A stretch of DNA of 64,000 nt from Acutalibacter sp. 1XD8-33 (GCF_003612555.1 NZ_RAZF01000001.1:186001-250000); one strand, 5' to 3'. Shown: positions 7,641-16,751, counted from the stretch's first letter. A program made the numbers and translations. Notes: generated by a model not told the origin, from the sequence alone.

Positions 7641-8354
7641 ATGCCAACGATTCGCCTGGAGAATGTTTCGAAACTGTTTAAGGGTTCTAAAAAGACCAAT
7701 AAGCGATATGAGACGCTTTCTCGAGTAAACTTGGAGATCGAACAGGGAGATTTTGTCTTTTTTGTAGGCAGCAGAGGTGCGGGCAGCAGTACGTTGCTGA
7801 ACCTTATCTCTGGAGTTTTGCAGCCGGATGAGGGGGCGGTATATCTGGACCAGGTCAATCTGTCCAAATTGAACCGACGGCAGGAGAAAAAGCTGAAATA
7901 TATTTTCGGCCGGGTGCCGCAGGAATCCGGGCTAGTACGCACTGCCACCATCTACGACAATCTTTGTCCTCCGGGCCGCTTCGCGAAAATGGGCGGGGCG
8001 ATTACGGACAAGCCGCTGATCAGCAAGGCGCTGGGGCTGGTAGGAATGCCTGACTGCGAGGACAAGTATCCGGCGGAGCTGTCCTCTTCCGAATGCCGAA
8101 GGGTAGAGCTGGCAAAGGCCATTGTCTATAGTCCGCCCATCCTGATTCTGGATAAGATAACGGACCGGATGGATGACGACAGCATCTGGGATGTGATGCA
8201 TCTTTTGGACGAAATGAACCACAGAGGAACCACCATTCTCATGGCCACCCATGCCAAACAGTTTGTAAATATTATGCGCAGGCGGGTGGTTACCCTGGTG
8301 GATGGGAGAATCGTGGGAGATGTGCAAAAGGGCAGGTTTGGAGACATTGTTTGA
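7641..8354 (+). CDS. FtsE-like ABC ATPase with degenerate catalytic motifs
   Basis: A 237-residue ABC nucleotide-binding domain closest in layout to FtsE. The Walker A region reads GSRGAGSST (43-51), with serine at position 49 where the catalytic lysine is expected. The Q-loop glutamine (Q94) is present. The signature reads LSSSE (147-151) in place of LSGGQ. Walker B is ILILD (167-171) but the next residue is K172, not the catalytic glutamate. The switch histidine H204 (MATHAKQF) is kept. FtsE works with FtsX to control cell-wall hydrolases; no ftsX is adjacent, but the divergent neighbour is an anchored peptidase. I infer weak or no hydrolysis. The frame is intact over its full length. Confidence 0.85.
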   Translation: MPTIRLENVSKLFKGSKKTNKRYETLSRVNLEIEQGDFVFFVGSRGAGSSTLLNLISGVLQPDEGAVYLDQVNLSKLNRRQEKKLKYIFGRVPQESGLVRTATIYDNLCPPGRFAKMGGAITDKPLISKALGLVGMPDCEDKYPAELSSSECRRVELAKAIVYSPPILILDKITDRMDDDSIWDVMHLLDEMNHRGTTILMATHAKQFVNIMRRRVVTLVDGRIVGDVQKGRFGDIV

Positions 8355-8403
8355 ACCGTTATTTCATAAATATCAGAAATATCAGAAAGAAGAAATTTAT
8401 TGT

Positions 8404-8432
8404 TTGACAATCTGAATATTGGGGTTTATAAT
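8404..8432 (+). promoter_or_regulatory. Perfect-consensus sigma-A promoter P1 of the MCP gene
   Basis: TTGACA at 8404-8409, a 17-bp spacer, TATAAT at 8427-8432: an exact consensus match with optimal spacing. It lies about 200 bp before the MCP start codon and shows that the long upstream extension of that frame is not translated. Confidence 0.85.
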
Positions 8433-8487
8433 AGGCCTTAGGGAATGCCAAGGGACAATTCTGGCTATTGTTTCCAGCTTGATTTTG

Positions 8488-8516
8488 TTGACAGCAGGAA
8501 TCGAATGGCTTATAAT
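8488..8516 (+). promoter_or_regulatory. Perfect-consensus sigma-A promoter P2 of the MCP gene
   Basis: A second exact TTGACA (8488-8493), N17, TATAAT (8511-8516), 84 bp downstream of P1. It gives a leader of about 105 bases. Two exact consensus promoters in tandem suggest strong constitutive transcription in place of sigma-28 control. Confidence 0.85.
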
Positions 8517-8628
8517 TGGTATGGCAGGTTTCCAAGCCGGCTTGAGTGGGAAATTACGGAAACGGCGGAAAACCTCAATCCCCGCCGCGCCCGTTATAAA
8601 AAAGAACCAAAGAGAAGGAGGAGCAGTC

Positions 8629-10401
8629 ATGCTCAAAAACATGAAAATCAAGATGAGTCTTATCCTGGGCTTTTCGGTCACTGTTGTGGTAAGCATTGCC
8701 ATTGTGGTGGCCACGCTGGTGATTATGAACATTCAGTCCAGCAGCTATCAGAGAATCATCGACACTAATGTTCGTGCCAGCACTCTTGTTCGTACCTGCC
8801 GCCTGAACGTGAATATGGCCGCCCGCAACCTGCGTGACGTAGCTTTGGCGCCTGATTCGGAGTATGTGTCTACTGCGTCAAAGATCATAAACGAAAAACT
8901 CAGCACGCTGGAGAAGGACATTCCGGAGCTGATGGCTCTCCATGCACTGGAGGACGATACCTCTTTGAACAACTACATATCTGAGGTGCAGGTCTGGGGA
9001 CAAATAGTGCCGGATATTTTAGCTAATGCGACTGGCGGCAATCTGCAGGAGGCTATCCGCCAGTTGCAGGAGGAATGTACTCCGGCGCTGAGCAAGGTAG
9101 ATGAGGCAGCGGCCGCGCTTCAGGAAGAGATTACTGCCAGCCAAGATGCGATCCTGAAAACGCAGGCGAATACCAGCATGATTTCTATCATCATAATTAT
9201 TGCGGTGCTGGTGCTGGCAACGATTCTGGTTATGCTTTTAGAGCTGCGTATTATCCGTAACATCATGGCTCCCGTGGAAGAGGCCCGCACAGCCCTGATC
9301 GGTTACAGCGAGGGCAAGCTGGACATTCCGGTGAACTTTGAGAGCCAAAACGAGCTGGGTGATATGTGTCAGGCTTTGCGTACTAGCCAGCGGGTGCTGA
9401 GCAACGTGATTGCGGATGTGAACCGTCTGCTCAAGGCCATGGCTGAAGGCAACTTCGATATCCGTACGGAGGCGGAGGACGACTATGTGGGCGCGCTCAG
9501 CGCGGTGCTTACCTCTATCCGGGGTATCAACCTCAATCTGAGTGACACGCTGACGCAGATCCAATCCTCTTCCGAACAGGTTTCCTCTGGCGCGGATCAG
9601 GTTTCCAACAGCGCCCAGACGCTGGCGCAGGGAGCAACCGAGCAGGCTAGCGCTGTGGAAGAGCTCTCCGCAACCATCACGGAGATTGCCCAGGGCGCTG
9701 AGGAAGGCGTAGGCCTTGCCAGGGATTCCAGCCAGCTTTCCAACGACGCGAGTGCTCAGATTACAGTATGTAGCGATTTGATGCAGAGCACGGTAGGCGC
9801 TATGAACGACATCAAGGCAGCCGCCGAAGAGGTGGGCACCATTATCGACACGATTTCTAACATTGCGTTCCAGACCAATATTCTGGCTTTGAACGCCGCT
9901 GTGGAAGCTGCCCGGGCAGGTGTTGCCGGCAAGGGCTTCGCGGTGGTAGCCGATGAGGTCCGTGTGCTGGCCTCCAAGTCTGACGAAGCCAGCCGTGCCA
10001 CGAAGGAGCGCATTGAGCACGCCATCAACGCCGTACAGAAGGGCAGCTCCTATGTGGCCGATGTTTCTGAGGCGCTGGATAAGACCGTGAGCATGGTAAA
10101 CGGTGCTGTCGCGAAGATGGGCGATGTGGCGGATGCCAGCGAGCATCAGGCCGAGTCCATTGAGCAGATTCGCGAGGGTATCAGCCAGATTTCCGCCGTT
10201 GTGCAGAGCAACTCCGCCACCAGCGAAGAGAGTGCTGCCGCCAGCGAGCAGCTGTCCTCTCAGGCTCAGATTATGGATCAGCTGATGAGCAAGTTCCAGC
10301 TACGCAAGGATGGAATTGGCACTCCGGTTACTGTTCCGGTTCGCAACAATGAGGGAAGCTCCAGCGACAGCTTTACCGGTGCAGGCTATGATAAATACTA
10401 A
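8629..10401 (+). CDS. Methyl-accepting chemotaxis protein
   Basis: A transmembrane chemoreceptor of 590 residues. Layout: membrane helix 1 at about 8-32, an extracytoplasmic four-helix-bundle-type sensor (about 35-185), membrane helix 2 (about 187-212), a HAMP domain, and a cytoplasmic signalling domain whose tip contains NIAFQTNILALNAAVEAA and GKGFAVVADEVRVLA, the CheA/CheW contact hairpin. The ligand cannot be predicted. The ATG at 8629 has GGAGGAG 8 bases upstream. The gene is monocistronic: two sigma-A promoters before it and a strong terminator after it. cheA, cheW, cheR and cheB are not in this window. Confidence 0.95.
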   Translation: MLKNMKIKMSLILGFSVTVVVSIAIVVATLVIMNIQSSSYQRIIDTNVRASTLVRTCRLNVNMAARNLRDVALAPDSEYVSTASKIINEKLSTLEKDIPELMALHALEDDTSLNNYISEVQVWGQIVPDILANATGGNLQEAIRQLQEECTPALSKVDEAAAALQEEITASQDAILKTQANTSMISIIIIIAVLVLATILVMLLELRIIRNIMAPVEEARTALIGYSEGKLDIPVNFESQNELGDMCQALRTSQRVLSNVIADVNRLLKAMAEGNFDIRTEAEDDYVGALSAVLTSIRGINLNLSDTLTQIQSSSEQVSSGADQVSNSAQTLAQGATEQASAVEELSATITEIAQGAEEGVGLARDSSQLSNDASAQITVCSDLMQSTVGAMNDIKAAAEEVGTIIDTISNIAFQTNILALNAAVEAARAGVAGKGFAVVADEVRVLASKSDEASRATKERIEHAINAVQKGSSYVADVSEALDKTVSMVNGAVAKMGDVADASEHQAESIEQIREGISQISAVVQSNSATSEESAAASEQLSSQAQIMDQLMSKFQLRKDGIGTPVTVPVRNNEGSSSDSFTGAGYDKY

Positions 10402-10450
10402 TTGCCTGACCAGTGCTGAAAGCCGCGGTGTGTAAATAGCAAACGAGATC

Positions 10451-10485
10451 CGGGCGGCCTATATATCTAGGCCGCCCGTTTTTTT
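10451..10485 (+). terminator. Terminator of the MCP gene
   Basis: An 11-bp perfect stem (CGGGCGGCCTA at 10451-10461 with TAGGCCGCCCG at 10468-10478), a 6-base loop and a seven-T tract at 10479-10485. Confidence 0.92.
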
Positions 10486-10658
10486 GTAAGGGTAGAGGCT
10501 TATGGCTGGAAGGGAAGAGGAGAGGCGTTTGACTAAAAGGCGAGCGCATGAAAGCGCCCGCTGAATCTCCCCGGATATAAGGGAAATCCTAATTGTATGC
10601 CTGGGAGAAGCAGGCCTAGGCTGGAAAACCGTAATTGATAAATGAAGAGGTGAGTGCT

Positions 10659-12851
10659 TTGCCGGAGAGCTTGAAAAAACAGGATGCAGGGACTGTATTC
10701 GCGCTGGATATCGGCACCCGAAGCATTATTGGCATGTTGGGCCAGGTGGAAGAGGGCCGCTTTCATGTGGAGGCCATTGAAAAAGAAGAGCACGGCCGCC
10801 GTGCCATGTTGGACGGGCAAATTGTGGAAATTGAACAGGTGGCAGCAGTAGCCCAAGAGGTAATCCACCGGTTGGAGAGCAAAACCGGCACTAAGCTCGG
10901 CCGGGTCTGTGTGGCGGCGGCAGGCCGGGCATTGAAATCGCAAAGCGCCAGCTTTCGGCTGCAATTTGACGACCTCCGCCGGGCCGACGCGGATGTAATC
11001 GGCCAGCTGGAGGCAGGAGCAGTTTCTGAGGCAGAAAAGCGCATTGCGGGAGAGAGCGCTGGTCAGGGCCGGTTTTATATGGTAGGCTATACCGCCCGGC
11101 AGTACGTGGTGGACGGCTATCCCATGATGAACCTGTTGGACCACCGGGGGCGGGTTTTTGAGGCGGATGTGGTGTCCACGTTTCTGCCCAGCGGGGTGGT
11201 AGAGAGCCTGTATGCTGTTACCAATCGTTTGGGGCTGGAGGTGTCCAGTCTGACACTGGAGCCCATTGCCGCCCTGAATGCCGCGATTCCGTCGGATATC
11301 CGTCTGCTGAACCTGGTTCTGGTGGATATCGGCGCGGGAACTTCGGACATTGCGGTGTGCCGGGAGGGCAGCGTGGTGGGATATACCATGGCTACTGTGG
11401 CCGGGGACGAGATTACAGAGCTGCTGATGCGCAGCCTGCTGGTAGACTTTAAAACTGGAGAGCGGCTGAAGATGGGGCTGGGTTCTGTGGAGCCTTTACA
11501 GTATCCAGACATTTTGGGCGTCAAGCATGAGATCAGCAGTGAGAATTTGTATGACATCCTGCTTCCGGCGGCACAGCGGCTGGCGAAGGAGATCGCGGCC
11601 CAGATTATGGAACTGAACGGCGGCGTGCCTTCGGCGGTATTCCTGGCGGGAGGCGGCAGCAAACTGATGGGCCTTACCCAGCTGATTGCCGCTGAGCTGG
11701 AGATGAGCGAGGCCCGGGTGGCCTTGGCTGGAAATCATTTTGGCAGCAGCGCCTGGTCTGACGAATACGAACTGAATGATCCGGAGTACGCCACTCCTTT
11801 GGGGATTGGCGCCTCGGCGGCCTTGGGCATGATCAATGACAGCTATATGGTGACACTGAACGGATTTCCGGCAAAGCTGTTCCGGAACGGAGCGTTAAGC
11901 CTGCGGGACGTGCTGCTGATGAATGGATATCATTATGGGGATATGATGGGCCGTACCGGAGGAAACTTGTCTTTTACGCTGAACGGACAGCGCGAATTTT
12001 TCCGGGGCATGCCGGGCGTAGAGTCCAAGATGTCCATTAACGATCGGGAGGCGGAGTTTTCCACTGTCGTACAGGCGGGGGACCGAATCCAGTTTACACC
12101 GGCCAAGCCTGGAAAAGCCGCCACTCAGACCTTGTTTCAACTGCTGGGCCAAGATTTTTCTGGAACCGTAATGGTAAACGGCCAGCCGGTAGAGGATTTG
12201 GCATATGAAATCCGCCAGGGAGACGCGATTGAGACGGCGGGAGGAAAGATTCCTGCACGGCGCGGGATGGCAAACTCCATGACTAAGCTGGCAAACGTGG
12301 AAAAGCTGGCCGGGAAGGAAAGGGCGGATGCTGCGGAAACAGCTACGAAAAAGCCGGAGGAAACAGTTTCTCGTTCTGAAAAGACCGAGGAAGGGCTGCC
12401 TGTAGCGCAGGGATTGAAGTTGGCGGAAAAAGAGGAAAAAGAGGCGGTGGAGAAACAGCTTGCTGAGACCGTGGAGCTGGCTGCAAGCAAACCAGAAAAC
12501 GCGAAACCGGCCTTGCCGCAAAGAATGGCCATAGAGTCAAAGAAGAACTTCCAGCCGCCTGCGAGAGAAGAAAAGCCTGTTCAAAGAGAAAAGGTTTCCC
12601 AAAAAGAGCTGGAGGCTCCGGAACAGCTCTCCTTTGGAGGGGGGATGCGGGTGATGCTCAATGGCGAACCCATCCAGCTGAAGCCAAAAGCACAAGGCGG
12701 GGATTATTACTTGATGGACCTTTTGGAGCTCTCCGGACTGGATTTCAGCCATTTGGACCGTCCGGTGGATTTGCTGGTAAACGGCGCGGAGGGACAGTTC
12801 AGCCAGATTTTGCGCAGAAATGACCAGGTTACCATCAAGTACCGGGAGTAA
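10659..12851 (+). CDS. Large FtsA-like actin-fold protein
   Basis: A 730-residue protein with an actin/FtsA-type ATPase domain in the first 390 residues: phosphate-1 motif FALDIGTRSI, phosphate-2 LVDIGAGTSDIAV and adenosine motif VFLAGGGSKLMG. About 340 further residues follow: a segment starting MVTLNGFPAKLF, a charged Lys/Glu-rich linker, and a C-terminal segment of about 75 residues (VMLNGEPIQLKP to IKYRE) that looks like a small beta-grasp domain. It is much longer than classical FtsA (about 420), and no ftsZ is nearby, so it is probably a clostridial FtsA paralogue. The start is TTG at 10659 because AGAGGTGAG lies at 10645-10653; an upstream TTG at 10635 lacks such a site. Confidence 0.75.
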   Translation: MPESLKKQDAGTVFALDIGTRSIIGMLGQVEEGRFHVEAIEKEEHGRRAMLDGQIVEIEQVAAVAQEVIHRLESKTGTKLGRVCVAAAGRALKSQSASFRLQFDDLRRADADVIGQLEAGAVSEAEKRIAGESAGQGRFYMVGYTARQYVVDGYPMMNLLDHRGRVFEADVVSTFLPSGVVESLYAVTNRLGLEVSSLTLEPIAALNAAIPSDIRLLNLVLVDIGAGTSDIAVCREGSVVGYTMATVAGDEITELLMRSLLVDFKTGERLKMGLGSVEPLQYPDILGVKHEISSENLYDILLPAAQRLAKEIAAQIMELNGGVPSAVFLAGGGSKLMGLTQLIAAELEMSEARVALAGNHFGSSAWSDEYELNDPEYATPLGIGASAALGMINDSYMVTLNGFPAKLFRNGALSLRDVLLMNGYHYGDMMGRTGGNLSFTLNGQREFFRGMPGVESKMSINDREAEFSTVVQAGDRIQFTPAKPGKAATQTLFQLLGQDFSGTVMVNGQPVEDLAYEIRQGDAIETAGGKIPARRGMANSMTKLANVEKLAGKERADAAETATKKPEETVSRSEKTEEGLPVAQGLKLAEKEEKEAVEKQLAETVELAASKPENAKPALPQRMAIESKKNFQPPAREEKPVQREKVSQKELEAPEQLSFGGGMRVMLNGEPIQLKPKAQGGDYYLMDLLELSGLDFSHLDRPVDLLVNGAEGQFSQILRRNDQVTIKYRE

Positions 12852-12948
12852 GCTGACCAGAGTAAGAACTTGTGCCGAATTAGCCGGAAACATAGGCGCG
12901 GAATCTTATTGGAGCAAGTTCTAAGCAAAGTAGAAAGAAGGGATACCA

Positions 12949-13416
12949 ATGAAACACAACAGTCTTGCCCTGGGCGCTGTAGTCTTGGCTTTTGGCCTGT
13001 CCATGGCGGCCTGCGGCAGCGGGAATGGCGGTTCCTCCTCTTCCCAGACCTTGGCGGAGGGCTCTAGCCCAGCGGTAAATGGAGAGACTTCGGGGAGCTT
13101 AATAAGCTCCGAGGGAACTTCTTCGGCCCTAGTGGAAAGCCAGGAAGAGCTGCATATGATGACAGTGGAGGAGACGGTGGACTTTTTTTACCGGCTGAAC
13201 CCGGAGGATCTGGGCCTTTCCGGCACAGAAATGGCAGAATACCAAATTTATCCCAGCGAAAAAGCGGTGCCTGTGGATAATCTGCCCTGTATGAAGATCA
13301 TCGTCTATTCGGACGCCTCCGGGAGCAACCAGCCAGAGGGCACGTTCCTGGTGGCCCGAGATGGTACGGCTGTCTACCGGCTGGAAGAGAATGAGGTTAC
13401 CAGGGTGGAAAAATAA
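12949..13416 (+). CDS. Small secreted lipoprotein
   Basis: The 155-residue product has a signal peptide (residues 1-21) ending in SMAAC, with C22 as the lipidated cysteine, then a Gly/Ser-rich linker (about 23-65) and a small domain (about 70-155) with no motif I recognise. It should be attached to the outer face of the membrane. The gene lies 97 bp after the FtsA-like gene. The gap holds an inverted repeat (AGAACTTG / CAAGTTCT, about 40 bases apart). Function unknown. Confidence 0.8.
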   Translation: MKHNSLALGAVVLAFGLSMAACGSGNGGSSSSQTLAEGSSPAVNGETSGSLISSEGTSSALVESQEELHMMTVEETVDFFYRLNPEDLGLSGTEMAEYQIYPSEKAVPVDNLPCMKIIVYSDASGSNQPEGTFLVARDGTAVYRLEENEVTRVEK

Positions 13417-13421
13417 AGACT

Positions 13422-13466
13422 GAGACAAAGCGCGACAAAAACGGGATAATATTTTGTCTCCTCTTT
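13422..13466 (+). terminator. Weak candidate terminator after the lipoprotein gene
   Basis: GAGACAAA (13422-13429) pairs with TTTGTCTC (13453-13460), a loop of about 23 bases, followed by CTCTTT. The stem is AT-containing and the T-tract short, so this is tentative. Confidence 0.3.
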
Positions 13467-13565
13467 CCATAGAATGAAGGGACAGCCTGGCAATCGCCTG
13501 AAATTCCAGAAAAGTTCCGGTGTTTCTTGGGAAAGAATTCCTGAATATAAAATTCAACGTAGGGC

Positions 13566-13594
13566 TTGCAGAAAATGCGAAAACGTGTTATACT
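13566..13594 (+). promoter_or_regulatory. Sigma-A promoter of the flgB operon
   Basis: TTGCAG at 13566-13571, a 17-bp spacer and TATACT at 13589-13594, 62 bp before the flgB start. It is the only promoter I see at the head of the long flagellar cluster, in keeping with early flagellar genes being read by the housekeeping sigma factor. Confidence 0.75.
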
Positions 13595-13656
13595 AAAACG
13601 GAATTCCTTTTGGGTAGAGACACTGCCCAGAAGAAACCAAGTTAGGAGGGTTAGCT

Positions 13657-14043
13657 GTGAACAGCATTACCAATAACAGTATGCGCATGATGGAACGCTC
13701 CATGGAGTTTCTTTGGACAAAGCAGGTGGCCATGCTGGACAATATTGCGAATGTGGAGACACCCAACTACAAGCCAAAGCTGGTTACATTTGAGGAAAAT
13801 TTTCAGGCCCAGCTGGAGGCAGCCGACCACGGTAGGAACAGAGCCAGCAAAAGCTCTATGCGCCAGGCGATTGAGGATGCCAGCGTGAGCATAGAAGAGA
13901 TTGGGGAAACCACCCGCCGGGATGAAAACGGCGTGAATCTTACAGAGCAGATGACCGAGCTGGTGCGCAACGCTTATCAGCTGCAATATGTGTATCAGAG
14001 CCTGACCAGCGATATCAGCGCCCTGCGGACCGCGATCGGGTAA
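13657..14043 (+). CDS. flgB: Flagellar basal-body rod protein FlgB
   Basis: A proximal rod subunit exported by the flagellar type III system. The 128-residue protein carries the rod/hook N-terminal motif (MLDNIANVETPNYKPK) and the C-terminal helix MTELVRNAYQLQYVYQSL, as FlgB does. The start is GTG at 13657 with AGGAGGG about 8 bases upstream. It heads the operon flgB-flgC-fliE-fliF. Confidence 0.95.
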   Translation: MNSITNNSMRMMERSMEFLWTKQVAMLDNIANVETPNYKPKLVTFEENFQAQLEAADHGRNRASKSSMRQAIEDASVSIEEIGETTRRDENGVNLTEQMTELVRNAYQLQYVYQSLTSDISALRTAIG

Positions 14044-14140
14044 ATTTGGCCTGCCCGCTGGAATCGGATAAGTAGAGAAGAATACCGCTAAAACGGGTTC
14101 TTTTCGCAGAGTCTTTTTCAGAAAGGAAATGAGTACATAA

Positions 14141-14599
14141 ATGGCTTTTTTAGGGTCAATCAATGTGGTAGGCTCCGGCCTGACGGCGCAGCAGCTGCGG
14201 CTGGATGTGATTTCTGAGAATATCACCAATATCAATACCACCCGTACGGAAAACGGAGAAGGACCTTACCGCCGGAAGATGGTAGTCTTTGAGGCGGAGG
14301 GCGACCGCAATGGTTTCCGCATGGCTATGGCCAATGCTATGGGTGCTTCTAACCGAGGCAGTGAAAAAGACGGCGGCGTACGCGTGGTGGAAATCATGGA
14401 GGATCCCTCAGATTTCCCCATCAGCTATGATCCGGCCCACCCGGATGCCAATGAAGAGGGGTATCTGGAAATGCCCAATGTTATCCTGGTGAAGGAGATT
14501 GCCGACGCGATGGCGGCCAGCCAGGCCTATTCCGCCAATGTGACGGCGTTCAACACGCTGAAAACGGTGATTTCCCGGGGATTAGAGCTGGGTAAATAA
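14141..14599 (+). CDS. flgC: Flagellar basal-body rod protein FlgC
   Basis: A second proximal rod subunit, 152 residues. It has the rod motif ISENITNINTTRTENGEGPY near the N-terminus, the YDPAHPDANEEGYLEMPNV stretch typical of FlgC, and the C-terminal AMAASQAYSANVTAFNTLK helix. It lies 97 bp after flgB. Length is normal. Confidence 0.96.
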   Translation: MAFLGSINVVGSGLTAQQLRLDVISENITNINTTRTENGEGPYRRKMVVFEAEGDRNGFRMAMANAMGASNRGSEKDGGVRVVEIMEDPSDFPISYDPAHPDANEEGYLEMPNVILVKEIADAMAASQAYSANVTAFNTLKTVISRGLELGK

Positions 14600-14763
14600 G
14601 AAGTGCTGTGGCTCTTTTCAGCCGCCGCTTGACGGATGATCAGATCGCTTATGTGAAGTTGAAACAGAAAGATCGTAATAGCTTGTGCAGAAAACTGTGG
14701 CGGCAAGGCGCTCTGTAGACGCCCTGTGCTTTGCCGTGATGTGGGAAAGGAAGTTTTGCAAGA

Positions 14764-15063
14764 ATGATTACCAGTTCTATTACTCCGCTGTTCCCTATAG
14801 AGGGGGCTCAGGCTCCAGAGCAGAAAAGTGCTCTCGGACTGGAGGGCGGCTTTGCCGGTATATTCCAGTCTGCCGTGGACAATGTGAAGGAGACGGACGC
14901 GACCAAGACGCAAATGCAGTACCTGATGGCGACAGGCCAGCTGGATAATCCGGCAGCCCTGTCTTTGGCCAGCAGTAAATATGAGCTTTCTGTAAACCTC
15001 CTGGTCCAGTTGCGTAACCGGGCGCTGGAGGCTTACAATGAGCTCATGCGCATCAGCCTGTAA
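14764..15063 (+). CDS. fliE: Flagellar MS-ring/rod junction protein FliE
   Basis: FliE links the MS ring (FliF) to the rod and is needed before other rod proteins can be exported. The 99-residue product has the family C-terminal half (ALSLASSKYELSVNLLVQLR and a final LMRISL). It is preceded by a 164-bp gap after flgC in which I see no promoter or terminator, and followed 48 bp later by fliF. Confidence 0.92.
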   Translation: MITSSITPLFPIEGAQAPEQKSALGLEGGFAGIFQSAVDNVKETDATKTQMQYLMATGQLDNPAALSLASSKYELSVNLLVQLRNRALEAYNELMRISL

Positions 15064-15110
15064 AGCCGTGCGTATAGATTACCCACAGCCGGGCTGAGGA
15101 GGATACGCAA

Positions 15111-16751
15111 GTGGAAGACAAAGCGAAAGATATGTGGGCCAAAGTCAAAGACACTGTAGGCGGCTTGAGCAAAACGGTAAAAGCCGCCATTATCGCGGTT
15201 ATCGTGGTGCTTCTGGTGGGTTTGGCAGTGTGGCTGTCATGGAATTCCAATACAGACTATAAGGAGCTGTTTACCGACCTGAACGCTGAGGACATGAGCT
15301 CCATTACCAAATATTTGAGCGATAACGGGATTACGGACATCCTCATCAAGGACGAGGATACCATCATGGTGCCCGCTAGCCAGGAGGCGCAGCTCAGGGC
15401 CCAGCTGATCGCGGAGGGCTATCCCAAAAGCGGCACAGACTACTCCCTGTATCTCACCCATATTAGCGCGCTGTCTACCGAATCTGACAGGGCGCAGCTG
15501 GCATTATATGAAACCAACAACCGCCTGGCCGCCACGATCCGCTATCTTGAGGGCGTGCAGGACGCGGTGGTGAATATCGCTCCGGGAGAGGACAGGCGTT
15601 TCGTGCTGGGCCAGGACGAACCCCTAAATGCTTCCGCCTCCGTGGTGGTTACCATGAAGGACGGGGCCGCCATGAACGCCAAACTGGCGGAGTCTATTCG
15701 TGCCATCGTGAGCCACGCGGTAAAGGGTTTGATTATCGACGACGTGGATATTCGGGACAGCCAGGGCAACTCCTTTGACGGTTCTGACAACATGGACGTC
15801 AAGACCATTGCGGCCATGAAGCTGGATCTGGAGGACCAGTGGAACAAAAAGCTTCGCCGCCAGGTTTTGGATGTGTTGGAGCCCATGTTCGGCGAAGGGA
15901 ATGTCTCCGTCTCGGCCAATACTACGGTGGAGATGAGCACCTCATATTCCGAGTCCACCACCTATTCCCAGCCCGATTGGGCGGGAGGCAATACAGGTGG
16001 CGAGGGAATCATCGGCAAGAAGGTTTGGTCCGGCAGAGTGGCCAGAGGTGAGGGCAATGCTGGCGGCGTGGTGGGTGCAGCTCCCAACGCCGATCTGAAT
16101 ACTTATGTGCAGGAATACACCCCTACCGGAGACGAGGACGCCCTGGAGGTGAGCGGTGAAACCGAATTTGAAAACAACAAGACGACGACCCAGCAGGAGC
16201 GCATCGGCGGATACATAGATGACGTGACCATTGCCGTTAGCATCAACAGCCGGGTGCCCAACACCACCAATCCCCAGGACCTGGTGGCCCATGTGGCTCG
16301 TTCGGTAGGCATCAATGCCAATGTGCAGGATCAGAAGATTTCCGTCATCAGCCATGACTTCTACTCGCCGGAGGAGAACCAGCCGGCTGTTACGGAGCCG
16401 GTGGCCAATCCTTTGGCGGATATTCCCCTGTGGGTATACCTGGCCCTGCTAGCCGGATTGTTCTTGTTCATGACCGTGTTTCTGGTGTTCGTTTTGCTGG
16501 GACGCAGTCACAGCCGGCGCAGGCTTCAGCAGCTGGAGCCTGCGGTAGTAGTTGGTCCAGAGCAGCCTTTGGAGATGGAAGAGAATGAGGAAGCGGTCGA
16601 GCCGGCCGGCGCGGATATTATGGATGTACACACTGAGAAGAGCATGGAGTTGCGCAGAAGCGTGCGCGAGCTGGCCGAAAGCAATCCGGAGATTGCGGCT
16701 CAGGCGATTAAGACTCTGCTGAGGGGAGATGAAGAGGGCAATGGCGGATAA
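15111..16751 (+). CDS. fliF: Flagellar MS-ring protein FliF
   Basis: FliF forms the MS ring in the cytoplasmic membrane on which rod, export gate and switch assemble. The 546-residue protein has a membrane helix at about residues 24-44, the YscJ/FliF secretin-like domain, a second membrane helix at about 440-465 and a C-terminal cytoplasmic tail that binds FliG. The start is GTG at 15111 with GAGGAGGA upstream. The last codons overlap the start of fliG. Confidence 0.96.
   Translation: MEDKAKDMWAKVKDTVGGLSKTVKAAIIAVIVVLLVGLAVWLSWNSNTDYKELFTDLNAEDMSSITKYLSDNGITDILIKDEDTIMVPASQEAQLRAQLIAEGYPKSGTDYSLYLTHISALSTESDRAQLALYETNNRLAATIRYLEGVQDAVVNIAPGEDRRFVLGQDEPLNASASVVVTMKDGAAMNAKLAESIRAIVSHAVKGLIIDDVDIRDSQGNSFDGSDNMDVKTIAAMKLDLEDQWNKKLRRQVLDVLEPMFGEGNVSVSANTTVEMSTSYSESTTYSQPDWAGGNTGGEGIIGKKVWSGRVARGEGNAGGVVGAAPNADLNTYVQEYTPTGDEDALEVSGETEFENNKTTTQQERIGGYIDDVTIAVSINSRVPNTTNPQDLVAHVARSVGINANVQDQKISVISHDFYSPEENQPAVTEPVANPLADIPLWVYLALLAGLFLFMTVFLVFVLLGRSHSRRRLQQLEPAVVVGPEQPLEMEENEEAVEPAGADIMDVHTEKSMELRRSVRELAESNPEIAAQAIKTLLRGDEEGNGG

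Noticed and set aside
7544-7951. N-terminal extension of the C39 peptidase frame
   Set aside because: It runs antisense through the FtsE-like gene and lies upstream of a good minus-strand promoter at 7577-7605, so it is not transcribed as part of that gene.
8419-8628. N-terminal extension of the MCP frame
   Set aside because: It spans the -10 of the first promoter and the whole of the second; the ATG at 8629 has a proper ribosome binding site and starts a normal membrane helix.
8433-8628. c-di-GMP riboswitch in the MCP leader
   Set aside because: No GEMM-type conserved segments were found; the leader contains a second promoter instead.
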